From Paludibacteraceae bacterium (GTDB taxonomy: Bacteria; Bacteroidota; Bacteroidia; Bacteroidales; Paludibacteraceae): DNA of 6,547 bases. Below the pieces are notes generated by a model, which made no database searches, had not been told where the DNA came from, and worked only from the letters and a program-made list of their open reading frames with translations. Location of the stretch: contig CANFFA010000141.1 of assembly GCA_947445425.1 (NCBI GenBank), positions 1 through 6,547 on the forward strand, read 5' to 3'. Below, piece by piece: positions 1 to 6,547 of this stretch. The number at the start of each line of letters is the position of its first letter. The stretch's first letter is position 1. Made by a program: the position numbers and the translations under genes.

Positions 1-191
1 AGGAGTGCCGAATTTTGAAATACTTTTATTGAAAGTATTCTAAGTTAAATAGTGTTGATAAAATAAATAATTGGAGTTGTCTTTAGTTCAAATTCAGGAT
101 GACTCTAATATCAATTTTCGAGTAATTTGAAAATTTTATATTTTGTAGCAAAATGAATTTAAATTAATCATTTGAAATATTTGAAAATTAG

Positions 192-223
192 ATGGCCGGG
201 GTCTTAGATTCTGGCTATTTTTT
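192..223 (+). terminator. Probable rho-independent terminator of an upstream gene
   Basis: Bases 192-203 pair with 207-218 as a continuous 12-bp RNA stem around a 3-base loop (TTA). A run of six T (218-223) follows at once. Four of the pairs are G-U when read as plus-strand RNA; on the minus strand they become A-C mismatches. The structure is therefore strand-specific and points to transcription entering from the left. It would end an upstream plus-strand transcript and insulate the GH92 operon, whose own promoter would lie downstream of it. The many G-U pairs make the stem only moderately stable. Confidence 0.6.
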
Positions 224-288
224 ATGAAAAAATGCTTAAATTGAAGTTTTTTTTCGTTTTTCGACAATTTTATGTGATTATTACTACT

Positions 289-318
289 TATTAATTGAAA
301 ATTATGTCTCAATTAATA
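289..318. promoter_or_regulatory. Perfect 10-bp inverted repeat, candidate operator
   Basis: TATTAATTGA (289-298) is repeated exactly in inverse as TCAATTAATA (309-318), separated by 10 bases. The arm centres are 20 bp apart, about two helical turns, which suits a dimeric regulator binding one face of the DNA. The right arm ends 9 bp before the -7-like element at 328, so the dyad covers the place where a -33 element would sit. The bound factor is unknown. The AT-rich composition makes chance dyads more likely, and no other copy of this repeat was found in the window. Confidence 0.4.
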
Positions 319-327
319 GGTGGAAAA

Positions 328-335
328 TACTTTTG
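328..335 (+). promoter_or_regulatory. Putative Bacteroidota -7 element of the GH92 operon
   Basis: TACTTTTG matches the Bacteroidota sigma-ABfr -7 consensus TAnnTTTG exactly and ends 39 bases before the ATG at 375, implying a short leader of roughly 30 bases. I see no TTTG-like -33 box at the usual spacing; a dyad occupies that place instead, which would fit an activator-dependent promoter. The call rests on a short motif in AT-rich DNA, so chance occurrence is possible. Confidence 0.4.
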
Positions 336-374
336 CTTTTAATAAATGAAAATTAATTTTTAATTATTCGGAAA

Positions 375-2648
375 ATGAAAACCAAGCAAGTATCATTCGG
401 CTTCTTTTTAATGCTGGCATTGACCATCACAACGAGTTTTGGCCAAAAAAGTATCACCCAATTTGTAAACCCATTTATCGGCACTGGCGGTCATGGTCAT
501 ACTTTTCCGGGTGCAGTGAGTCCATTTGGGATGTTGCAACTAAGTCCCGATACACGCATGGCAGGTTGGGATGCTTGTTCCGGTTATCATTATTCGGATA
601 GTACCATCATTGGTTTTTCGCATACCCACCTGAGTGGTACCGGTATTGGAGATTATGGTGACATTTTGTTAATGCCAACCGTTAATTGTGAATCGATAGA
701 TCGTGGGGATGAAAAGATTATACGTTCAGGATATAGATCCAAATTTTCTCACAAAAGTGAAAAAGCATATCCAGGCTATTATTCTGTGAAACTTGATGAT
801 TACAATGTGAAAGCCGAACTGACAGCCACCCAACGTGTCGGTTTCCACAGATATACTTTTCCAAAAACTGAGAAAGCAGCCATTGTGTTGGATTTGAACC
901 ATAGCTTGCAAAATCACAGGAATACCGTAATTAAATTGAAGATGATCAGCTCTACTGAAATTGAAGGGATGAAAAATACGGATGGATGGGCCAAAGATCA
1001 TTCGGTCTATTTTTATGCGAAATTCTCTAAACCTTTTAAAGTAAAAGTGTTTAAAAATGATATAGTTGTTAACGACAATGAGATTTCTGGAACCAATATA
1101 AAGGCATTGCTTCAATTTTCGACTACAGATCAGGAGAAGGTGATGGTGAAAGTAGGAATTTCAGCAGTTGATGCCCAGGGAGCCAGAAAAAATGTGGAAC
1201 AGGAAATTCCGGCATGGGATTTTGATGCTGTAGTGAAAGAGACCAATACGCATTGGAATACAGAATTGTCAAAAGTGTCTATTGAAACAAAAAATGAAAA
1301 TCAAAAGAAGATTTTTTATACCAGTCTTTATCATGCAGCCATTAGTCCTAATCTGTTTGTTGATGTGGATGGACGTTACCGAGGACAGGACAAGGAAATA
1401 CATGTGAGTAAGGATAAAGAATACTACACCGTCTTTTCATTGTGGGATACTTTTCGCGCATTCCATCCATTGCAAACATTAATAGCACCCGAAAGAAATG
1501 AGGCTTTTATACGCAGTTTGTTGAAGAAGTATGATGAAGGGGGATACCTTCCCATGTGGGATTTGTCGTCTAATTATACCGGCTGTATGATTGGTAATCA
1601 CGCTATTTCAGTAATTGTGGAGGCTTATCTGAAAGGGAATCGGAATTTTGATGTGGAAAAGGCTTTTGAAGCATGTGTCAAGTCTTCTCATTATCAACGT
1701 GCAAATAATGGCAATATCGATGCAAAGATTTATGAAAATCAGTTCATGCCAATTTCAAAGTTATACAAAGATTCTATAAGTTATTGCCCGGCTGACAAAG
1801 ACAATGAATCAGTAGCCAAAGGATTGGAGTATGCCTACAACGATTGGTGTATTGCTCAGTTTGCAAAGGCATTGGGAAAAGATAAAGAATTCAATGAGTA
1901 TTCCAAAAAATCAATGTATTACAAGACCTATTTTGATGAGAAGGTAGGCTTTATGCGTGGTAAAATGTTGAATGGAACCTGGAATCCCGTCTTTAACCCT
2001 AAAATGTCGAACCACCGTAACGATGATTATTGCGAAGGAAATGCCTGGCAATGGTCGTGGTATGTGATGCAAGATGTGGATGGTTTGATCGCACTTCATG
2101 GTGGTAAAAAAGGATTTATCAATAAATTGGATTCTCTATTCTCTGTTTCGTCAGAACAATTGGGGCAGGCGTCCAGTGATATTTCAGGTTTAATTGGGCA
2201 ATACGCACATGGAAATGAGCCGAGTCATCACATCACACATCTGTACAATTATGTGGGACAGCCTTGGAAAACCCAACAGCTGGTGGACAGTATTCAACAA
2301 ACACTCTATTTTAATGATCCCAATGGATTGGCAGGAAATGAAGATTGCGGTCAAATGTCGGCCTGGTATGTATTGAATGCAATTGGTTTTTATCCTGTTT
2401 GTCCTGCCAGTGGCGAGTACACCTTGGGTCGACCACTGTTTGATAAAGTAACAATTCCATTGGCTAGTGGAAAGAAAATTGAAGTTAATTCAACCAATAA
2501 TACAGCAAAAAACAGATACATTCAAAAAGTGCTATTCAATGGTAAGTTGTTGAATACTCCGATTATTAAACATATAGATTTGATGGCTGGGGCGAAAATT
2601 GAAATTGAAATGGGAAGTACACCAAATTTGAATTGGGGAGTGAAATAG
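375..2648 (+). CDS. Secreted GH92 family alpha-mannosidase, canonical type
   Basis: This 757-residue protein is a GH92 glycoside hydrolase, a family of Ca2+-dependent, inverting exo-alpha-mannosidases. Residues 1-23 form a type I signal peptide (KTK, hydrophobic core, SFG|Q24), with no lipobox, so it is probably periplasmic. The N-terminal beta-sandwich opens with the family signature VNPFIGTGGHGHTFPGA (31-47), then GWDACSGYHYSD (64-75) and FSHTHLSGTG (81-90). The (alpha/alpha)6-like catalytic domain has SLWDTFRAFHP (355-365), EGNAWQW (554-560, with the presumed general acid Glu554), GNEPSHH (613-619) and GNEDCGQMSAW (654-664, with presumed base Asp657). The length is normal for the family and the reading frame is intact. 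The ATG at 375 is chosen because the signal peptide begins there; there is no strong Shine-Dalgarno, as is usual in this phylum. The second GH92 gene follows 36 bp downstream, probably in the same transcript. The family is certain; the linkage cut (alpha-1,2, 1,3, 1,4, 1,6 or Man-P-Man) cannot be read from the sequence. Confidence 0.95.
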   Translation: MKTKQVSFGFFLMLALTITTSFGQKSITQFVNPFIGTGGHGHTFPGAVSPFGMLQLSPDTRMAGWDACSGYHYSDSTIIGFSHTHLSGTGIGDYGDILLMPTVNCESIDRGDEKIIRSGYRSKFSHKSEKAYPGYYSVKLDDYNVKAELTATQRVGFHRYTFPKTEKAAIVLDLNHSLQNHRNTVIKLKMISSTEIEGMKNTDGWAKDHSVYFYAKFSKPFKVKVFKNDIVVNDNEISGTNIKALLQFSTTDQEKVMVKVGISAVDAQGARKNVEQEIPAWDFDAVVKETNTHWNTELSKVSIETKNENQKKIFYTSLYHAAISPNLFVDVDGRYRGQDKEIHVSKDKEYYTVFSLWDTFRAFHPLQTLIAPERNEAFIRSLLKKYDEGGYLPMWDLSSNYTGCMIGNHAISVIVEAYLKGNRNFDVEKAFEACVKSSHYQRANNGNIDAKIYENQFMPISKLYKDSISYCPADKDNESVAKGLEYAYNDWCIAQFAKALGKDKEFNEYSKKSMYYKTYFDEKVGFMRGKMLNGTWNPVFNPKMSNHRNDDYCEGNAWQWSWYVMQDVDGLIALHGGKKGFINKLDSLFSVSSEQLGQASSDISGLIGQYAHGNEPSHHITHLYNYVGQPWKTQQLVDSIQQTLYFNDPNGLAGNEDCGQMSAWYVLNAIGFYPVCPASGEYTLGRPLFDKVTIPLASGKKIEVNSTNNTAKNRYIQKVLFNGKLLNTPIIKHIDLMAGAKIEIEMGSTPNLNWGVK

Positions 2649-2684
2649 AATAACCATAAATTGTTACATTCAAAACATAATTAT

Positions 2685-4919
2685 ATGCATGGATTTTTAA
2701 AAACATTGATTGCTGGTTATTTGGTGACCAGTAATTTATTAAATGTATCGGCACAGCAAGATTTTACGAAATATGTAGATCCTAAAATTGGCAACGTTTC
2801 CCAGTTGTTGGTGCCCACTTTTCCTACCTTCAGTTTGCCGAATCAGATGCTTCGGATGTTTCCAATCAAGCCCGATTACATCGCTGATCAGGTCACTGAA
2901 TGGCCATTGCAAGTGGAGAATCATCGTGAACCGGGTATCATGAGAATGAAAGTCTCGGTTGGTGAAATTACCAATGATTCGTGGCAAAGGAAAATGGCGA
3001 TTGATCACGACCTTGAAGTGGTACGTCCCTGGCATTACTCCACCTATTTGGTGGATGATGACATCACGGTAAGTTTTGCTCCTGCTAAAAAATGTGCCAT
3101 TTATAAAATCGATTTTCCTGCAACTGATAAGAAAAACGTATTGATTGCCGGAACTGAAAATTTTAATGCCCATAGTTCAGGTAATAATTCTTTTACCATC
3201 GAAGAGCGGTATAATTATAAAACAAAAGGAACCTCACCGGTAACACGTTCTATGTCGGCATATTGCTATGGGGAGGTCACTGATCAAGCAGGTGCAGCGT
3301 TGAAAAGTATTCAAATTACACCGTCTAAAAATCGTCTTTCCATTAGCATTAGTAGTTCGGATCAAAAATCTGTGCTGATTAAATATGCTATTTCCTATAT
3401 TAGTTTAGAACAGGCAAAACAAAATTTTGCAGTTGAGATGGCCAAGCAAAATTTTGAACAAACCCTTGCAAACGGTAAATTGGCTTGGGACAAGGTGATC
3501 AATCAAATTCAAGTGGTGGGTGGAACAGAAGCGCAAAAGCGGTCATTTTATACTTCACTTTATCGGACGTATGAACGTATGATTGATATCAATGAAAATG
3601 GTCAATACTATAGTGGTTATGATGGTAAAGTACATAAAAGTGATAGACCATTTTTTGTAGATGACTGGATTTGGGATACTTATCTCGCAAAACATCCATT
3701 AAATACGATATTGAATCCAGCCATGGAGAGTGATATTTTGAATTCATATACTCAGATGTACGAACAAAGTGGTTGGATGCCGACTTTTCCAGAGGTTTTG
3801 GGTAACCAAATGTGTATGAATGGCTATCATTCCACTTCCTTATTTATTGACGCTTATCGGAAAGGGATTTCGGGTTTTGATATGAAAAAAGCGTATGAAG
3901 GTTGTAAAAAAAATCTGACTGAAGCCACAATATTGCCTTGGCGACAAGGGAATAGAAAGGTTCAATTGGATGATTTTTATCAAAGTAAAGGTTTCCTTCC
4001 CGCACTTCGTCCGGGTGAAAAAGAATCGGAACCGATGGTGGATTGTTGGGAAAAACGTCAGTCGGTTGCTGTGACTCTTGGGATGAGTTTTGATGCTTGG
4101 TCATTGAGTCAATTAGCAAAAGAGACCGGAAATCAAAGTGATTATCAGAAATTTTCTGATGCGTCCACAAATTACAAAAAGCTTTGGCATCCCGATGTGC
4201 GACTTTTTATGCCAAAAGATGAAAAAGGAGATTGGATCATGATTAATCCAAAATTGGATGGCTGTCCCGGTTTTAGAGATTATTACGATGAAAATAATGC
4301 ATGGACCTATGCCTGGCAAGTGCAACACGATATCAATGGTTTAACTTCATTGTTAGGAGGAAAAAAGAGAGCCGAAGAGCGTCTTGATCAGCTCTTTCGT
4401 GAACCATTGGATATGCTCAAGCAACAGTATCTGAACGAAGCACCCGATGCAACGGGGCAAGTTGGACAATATATTATGGGTAATGAACCTTCTTTTCATA
4501 TTCCTTATCTTTACAACTATTTTGATGCTCCATGGAAAACTCAAAAAAGGATTCGTTTCTTGCTGGATGTATGGTTTAAGGATAATATTTTTGGTATTCC
4601 GGGGGATGAAGATGGTGGGGGTATGTCGGCCTTTGTGGTTTTTTCTTCTTTAGGATTTTACCCTGTAACACCAGGTTTACCTATTTATACCATCGGAAGT
4701 CCTGTTTTTGAGAAATCTAGTTTGAAATTGCCTAATAATAAAACATTTACAATTATTGCCAAAGGGGCAAGTCCTGTAAATAAATATATTCAAAAATCGT
4801 TTTTCAATGGAAAGGAGTTTAATACTCCATTTTTCACACACCAACAACTTTTAGATGGTGGTACGCTAGAATTAATAATGGCCGACAAACCGAATAAGAA
4901 GTGGGGTGTTGAGAATTGA
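2685..4919 (+). CDS. Divergent secreted GH92-type glycoside hydrolase
   Basis: I prefer the ATG at 2685 (744 residues) over the in-frame TTG at 2661, because MHGFLKTLIAGYLVTSNLLN forms a compact signal peptide from the ATG, with cleavage at VSA|Q24. The C-terminal two thirds is clearly GH92: WDTYLAKHP (330-338), ENNAWTYAW (536-544, presumed acid Glu536), GNEPSFH (599-605), GDEDGGGMSAF (640-650, presumed base Asp643), GFYPVTPG (657-664), and an end KKWGVEN like the WGVK of its neighbour. The N-terminal domain is unlike the canonical type. It starts YVDPKIGN (30-37) but lacks the GTGGHGHTFPGA and HTHLSGTG signatures, and has instead TFPTFSLPNQMLRMFPIKPDY (45-65). Because that domain lines the active site in GH92 structures, substrate choice probably differs, though the conserved acid and base suggest it is still a hydrolase. 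It is likely exported to the periplasm and co-transcribed with the upstream GH92 gene. It may be annotated elsewhere only as a glycoside hydrolase domain protein. Confidence 0.88.
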   Translation: MHGFLKTLIAGYLVTSNLLNVSAQQDFTKYVDPKIGNVSQLLVPTFPTFSLPNQMLRMFPIKPDYIADQVTEWPLQVENHREPGIMRMKVSVGEITNDSWQRKMAIDHDLEVVRPWHYSTYLVDDDITVSFAPAKKCAIYKIDFPATDKKNVLIAGTENFNAHSSGNNSFTIEERYNYKTKGTSPVTRSMSAYCYGEVTDQAGAALKSIQITPSKNRLSISISSSDQKSVLIKYAISYISLEQAKQNFAVEMAKQNFEQTLANGKLAWDKVINQIQVVGGTEAQKRSFYTSLYRTYERMIDINENGQYYSGYDGKVHKSDRPFFVDDWIWDTYLAKHPLNTILNPAMESDILNSYTQMYEQSGWMPTFPEVLGNQMCMNGYHSTSLFIDAYRKGISGFDMKKAYEGCKKNLTEATILPWRQGNRKVQLDDFYQSKGFLPALRPGEKESEPMVDCWEKRQSVAVTLGMSFDAWSLSQLAKETGNQSDYQKFSDASTNYKKLWHPDVRLFMPKDEKGDWIMINPKLDGCPGFRDYYDENNAWTYAWQVQHDINGLTSLLGGKKRAEERLDQLFREPLDMLKQQYLNEAPDATGQVGQYIMGNEPSFHIPYLYNYFDAPWKTQKRIRFLLDVWFKDNIFGIPGDEDGGGMSAFVVFSSLGFYPVTPGLPIYTIGSPVFEKSSLKLPNNKTFTIIAKGASPVNKYIQKSFFNGKEFNTPFFTHQQLLDGGTLELIMADKPNKKWGVEN

Positions 4920-4956
4920 GTGACTGAATTTTTTTCGTATCCATTTTTTGAAATAA

Positions 4957-5012
4957 TAAACTATCCACCTTTGCTAACTCTGTTTTATAAGTATGTAAAG
5001 GTGGATAGTTTA
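4957..5012. repeat. Perfect 16-bp inverted repeat in the intergenic region
   Basis: TAAACTATCCACCTTT (4957-4972) recurs exactly in inverse at 4997-5012, with a 24-base spacer. As RNA the stem extends by one G-U and one C-G pair to 18 bp, and an inner ACT/AGT helix (4977-4979 with 4990-4992) is possible. It begins 37 bases after the GH92 stop codon. What follows on the plus strand is an A run rather than a T run, and no T run follows on the minus strand either, so it is not a textbook intrinsic terminator. Alternatives are a 3'-end stabilising hairpin of the GH92 transcript, a regulator site for the SusC promoter, or a remnant of a small mobile element; no target-site duplication is evident. 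Confidence 0.75.
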
Positions 5013-5093
5013 GTCTATAAAAAAACAATCTCAAATATTTTAATGAATATTGAAAAAATAGTTCCAATTACTCTATTATTAATTCAATAATGT

Positions 5094-5101
5094 TATATTT
5101 G
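5094..5101 (+). promoter_or_regulatory. Putative Bacteroidota -7 element of the SusC-like gene
   Basis: TATATTTG fits the TAnnTTTG consensus exactly and ends 51 bases before the ATG at 5153, giving a leader of about 45 bases. No TTTG-like -33 box is present at the standard spacing, so activator dependence is plausible. The match is short and lies in AT-rich DNA, so it is a candidate only. Confidence 0.4.
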
Positions 5102-5152
5102 TAGTATCTAAAAATCAACTACCGTCAGTGTAAAACAACCTAATTTTATAAT

Positions 5153-6547
5153 ATGAAACACTATCTAACCCTTTTATTATTATTCATCGGCTTTTATTGT
5201 TTGGGACAGAATGTTTCAAATAATATAACCAGCAACACCATAAAAGGAGTTGTGTTGGATGAGGAAAACATGCCTGTTATTGGAGCCAATATTCTTGTAA
5301 AAGGAGAAAAATCAGGAACTATAACTGATTTAGATGGACGATTTAAAATCAGCGCACCAGTAAAGTCTATTGTGCTGATTACTTATATTGGCTCAAAGAC
5401 AAAAGAGGTCACCGTTGGAGAAAATTCTGACATTAAGATCATTCTTGAGCAAGACACTAAAGTCATGGACGAAATAGTTGTTGTCGGCTATGGTACTCAA
5501 AAGAAGGTTAATTTGACAGGTTCAATTTCTGCCATTTCAGCCACTGATATAGAAGGAACTGCCTCCATTGATGTTGTCAACTCATTGGCGGGTCGTGCAC
5601 CTGGCGTTCGTGTTTCACAATACTCTAGTGAGCCGGGAAGTTATGATACCAATATGGATATCCGTGGTTTTGGAACTCCACTTTATATTATTGACGGTGT
5701 GGAAAGAAGCAAGGAGGAGTTCTCCCGTCTTTCGGCTTACGAAATTCAAGATGTCTCCATTCTTAAAGATGCATCTGCAGCAATTTATGGAGTGAAGGCA
5801 GCCAATGGAGTCGTTTTAATCACTACTAAAACGGGGTCTGCTTCTAAACCAAAAGTGAATTATAACGGAAGATGGGGTACTCAAAACGTAACTGCCTATC
5901 CAGAAAAAGCGAATGGACTTCAGTATGCTGAATTATGGAACGAAAATACCATCAATGCATTGTTGATCTCTCCCACTTATTTTTCCAAAAAAGAAGATAT
6001 GATTGCGACATTAAAATATAATCCTGATTATATCGCAAAATTAAAGTCGGGGGAAATTGCTTCTACCGATTACCTTGGGTTGATTTTTAAAAACTACTCT
6101 ACGCAGCAACAGCACTCTATTTCCATTGATGGCGGTTCCGAGACTACCAAATATTTCGTAACAGCAGGTTACTATGGCGATCAGGGATTATATAAATCTG
6201 GAAGTCTCTCTTCCGACAAATATAATTTCCGGTTCAGTTTTACCACCAAACTTTCTGAATCTGTGAAGTTGAATGCAAATATCGGTTTTATAAATACCTT
6301 AAAAGATAGTCCATACAGTGATCTGATGTCCATTTTTAAACCCGCCATTTCCGCGATACCTATGGAAGGTCCTTATGCGAATGACAATCCCAACTACCTT
6401 TCTTCTTATACAAATTCATACATGAATCCGCTGGCGATGGTGGATCAAAATATCTCCGGATTTCAAAAATACGATGAGAAATTCCTGCAGACTAATTTTG
6501 AGCTTGCCTGGGCAGTCCCTTATCTCAAAGGGTTAAATGCCAAAGCG
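5153..6547 (+). CDS. SusC-like TonB-dependent outer-membrane transporter, 3' end beyond window
   Basis: The frame is open from ATG 5153 to the last base (465 codons); full SusC proteins usually have about 1000 residues, so less than half is seen. Residues 1-18 look like a signal peptide (MKHYLTLLLLFIGFYCLG|Q). Residues 30-100 form a carboxypeptidase-regulatory-like beta-sandwich (IKGVVLDEENMPVIGANILVKG, then GTITDLDGRFKI). MDEIVVVGYGTQKKVNLTGS (105-124) is the SusC linker and start of the plug. The plug domain runs to about 228, with VNSLAGRAPGVRV, DIRGFGTPLYIIDGVE, ILKDASAAIYGVKAANGV and LITTKTG. Barrel strands follow. There is no STN domain, so signalling through a FecR/ECF anti-sigma pair is not suggested. 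With a SusD lipoprotein it would import oligosaccharides using TonB energy; a susD gene is expected immediately downstream. Proximity to two GH92 genes suggests a mannose-containing cargo, by inference. Confidence 0.95.
   Translation, partial: MKHYLTLLLLFIGFYCLGQNVSNNITSNTIKGVVLDEENMPVIGANILVKGEKSGTITDLDGRFKISAPVKSIVLITYIGSKTKEVTVGENSDIKIILEQDTKVMDEIVVVGYGTQKKVNLTGSISAISATDIEGTASIDVVNSLAGRAPGVRVSQYSSEPGSYDTNMDIRGFGTPLYIIDGVERSKEEFSRLSAYEIQDVSILKDASAAIYGVKAANGVVLITTKTGSASKPKVNYNGRWGTQNVTAYPEKANGLQYAELWNENTINALLISPTYFSKKEDMIATLKYNPDYIAKLKSGEIASTDYLGLIFKNYSTQQQHSISIDGGSETTKYFVTAGYYGDQGLYKSGSLSSDKYNFRFSFTTKLSESVKLNANIGFINTLKDSPYSDLMSIFKPAISAIPMEGPYANDNPNYLSSYTNSYMNPLAMVDQNISGFQKYDEKFLQTNFELAWAVPYLKGLNAKA

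Larger units (their letters stand above)
1..374. other. Non-coding leader region upstream of the GH92 operon
   Basis: This is a very AT-rich stretch in which I find no supportable gene. All three minus-strand frames are closed within the first 47 bases, and plus-strand frames hit stops at 16-18, 28-30 and 41-43. At most, the first few codons could be the tail of a gene that starts outside the window, and I cannot choose its frame. The region contains a probable terminator (192-223), a 10-bp dyad (289-318) and a promoter-like element (328-335), each listed separately. The rest is low-complexity A/T sequence with several copies of a TTGAAAATT-like word, which I regard as compositional. Confidence 0.75.
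4920..5152. other. Intergenic region between the GH92 operon and the SusC gene
   Basis: This stretch of 233 bases has no supportable gene. It contains a perfect 16-bp inverted repeat (4957-5012) and a promoter-like -7 element (5094-5101), both listed separately. A run of seven T (4929-4935) lies just after the GH92 stop codon but has no convincing hairpin in front of it. The gap is far longer than the 36 bp between the two GH92 genes, which suggests that the SusC gene has its own promoter. Confidence 0.7.

Noticed and set aside
19..39. 8-bp inverted repeat AATACTTT / AAAGTATT with a 5-base loop
   Set aside because: Only two G-C pairs, no T run after it, and frequent by chance in such AT-rich DNA; not strong enough to call a terminator.
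1..43. Possible C-terminal tail of an upstream gene ending at TAA 41-43
   Set aside because: Thirteen codons without a recognisable motif, and other frames also end nearby; the frame cannot be decided.
113..135. 7-bp inverted repeat AATTTTC / GAAAATT
   Set aside because: Short and low-complexity; expected by chance in this region.
137..145. TATATTTTG as an upstream -7 promoter element
   Set aside because: Spacing is one base off the TAnnTTTG consensus and it lies before the terminator at 192-223, so it is a poor candidate for the GH92 operon.
126..304. Repeated word TTGAAAATT (near 127, 181 and 295)
   Set aside because: Irregular spacing and A/T composition; no support for an iteron or operator array.
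726..1115. Minus-strand open frame of 129 codons inside the first GH92 gene
   Set aside because: It lies entirely opposite a well-supported gene and shows no recognisable domain; a shadow frame. The same holds for the other minus-strand and alternative plus-strand frames inside the three genes.
3906..3913. Run of eight A within the second GH92 gene as a possible frameshift site
   Set aside because: The reading frame is intact on both sides and conserved motifs continue downstream; nothing indicates programmed slippage.
5075..5091. 6-bp inverted repeat ATTATT / AATAAT just before the SusC -7 element
   Set aside because: Pure A/T arms of six bases are expected by chance here.

Overview
The window reads as a piece of a glycan-degradation locus (polysaccharide utilisation locus, PUL) from a member of the Bacteroidota. 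The evidence is AT-rich DNA, a SusC-type TonB-dependent transporter, two family GH92 glycoside hydrolases, promoter-like TAnnTTTG elements of the Bacteroidota type, starts without a Shine-Dalgarno sequence, and a glutamine directly after each predicted signal-peptide cleavage site. I cannot place it below phylum level with confidence; Bacteroidales is a reasonable guess.

Layout, all genes on the + strand. Bases 1-374 are non-coding. They hold a likely intrinsic terminator for an unseen upstream gene (192-223), a perfect 10-bp dyad (289-318) and a -7-like element (328-335). A canonical secreted GH92 enzyme follows (375-2648). After a 36-bp gap comes a second, divergent GH92-type protein (2685-4919, ATG start preferred), almost certainly in the same transcript. 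A 233-bp intergenic stretch (4920-5152) carries a perfect 16-bp inverted repeat and a second -7-like element. A SusC-like outer-membrane transporter then starts at 5153 and runs open off the right edge (465 codons seen).

How the genes would work together: GH92 enzymes are Ca2+-dependent exo-acting alpha-mannosidases, so the likely substrate is an alpha-mannoside such as high-mannose N-glycan or fungal mannan. The SusC-like protein would import oligosaccharides with a SusD partner that should lie just beyond the window. The exported GH92 enzymes would trim mannose from them. The substrate is inference; no SusD, regulator or other hydrolase is visible.

Nothing here clearly amounts to an undescribed system. 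The points most worth a second look are the N-terminal divergence of the second GH92 protein, the two inverted repeats near the putative promoters, and the shared glutamine at all three mature N-termini.
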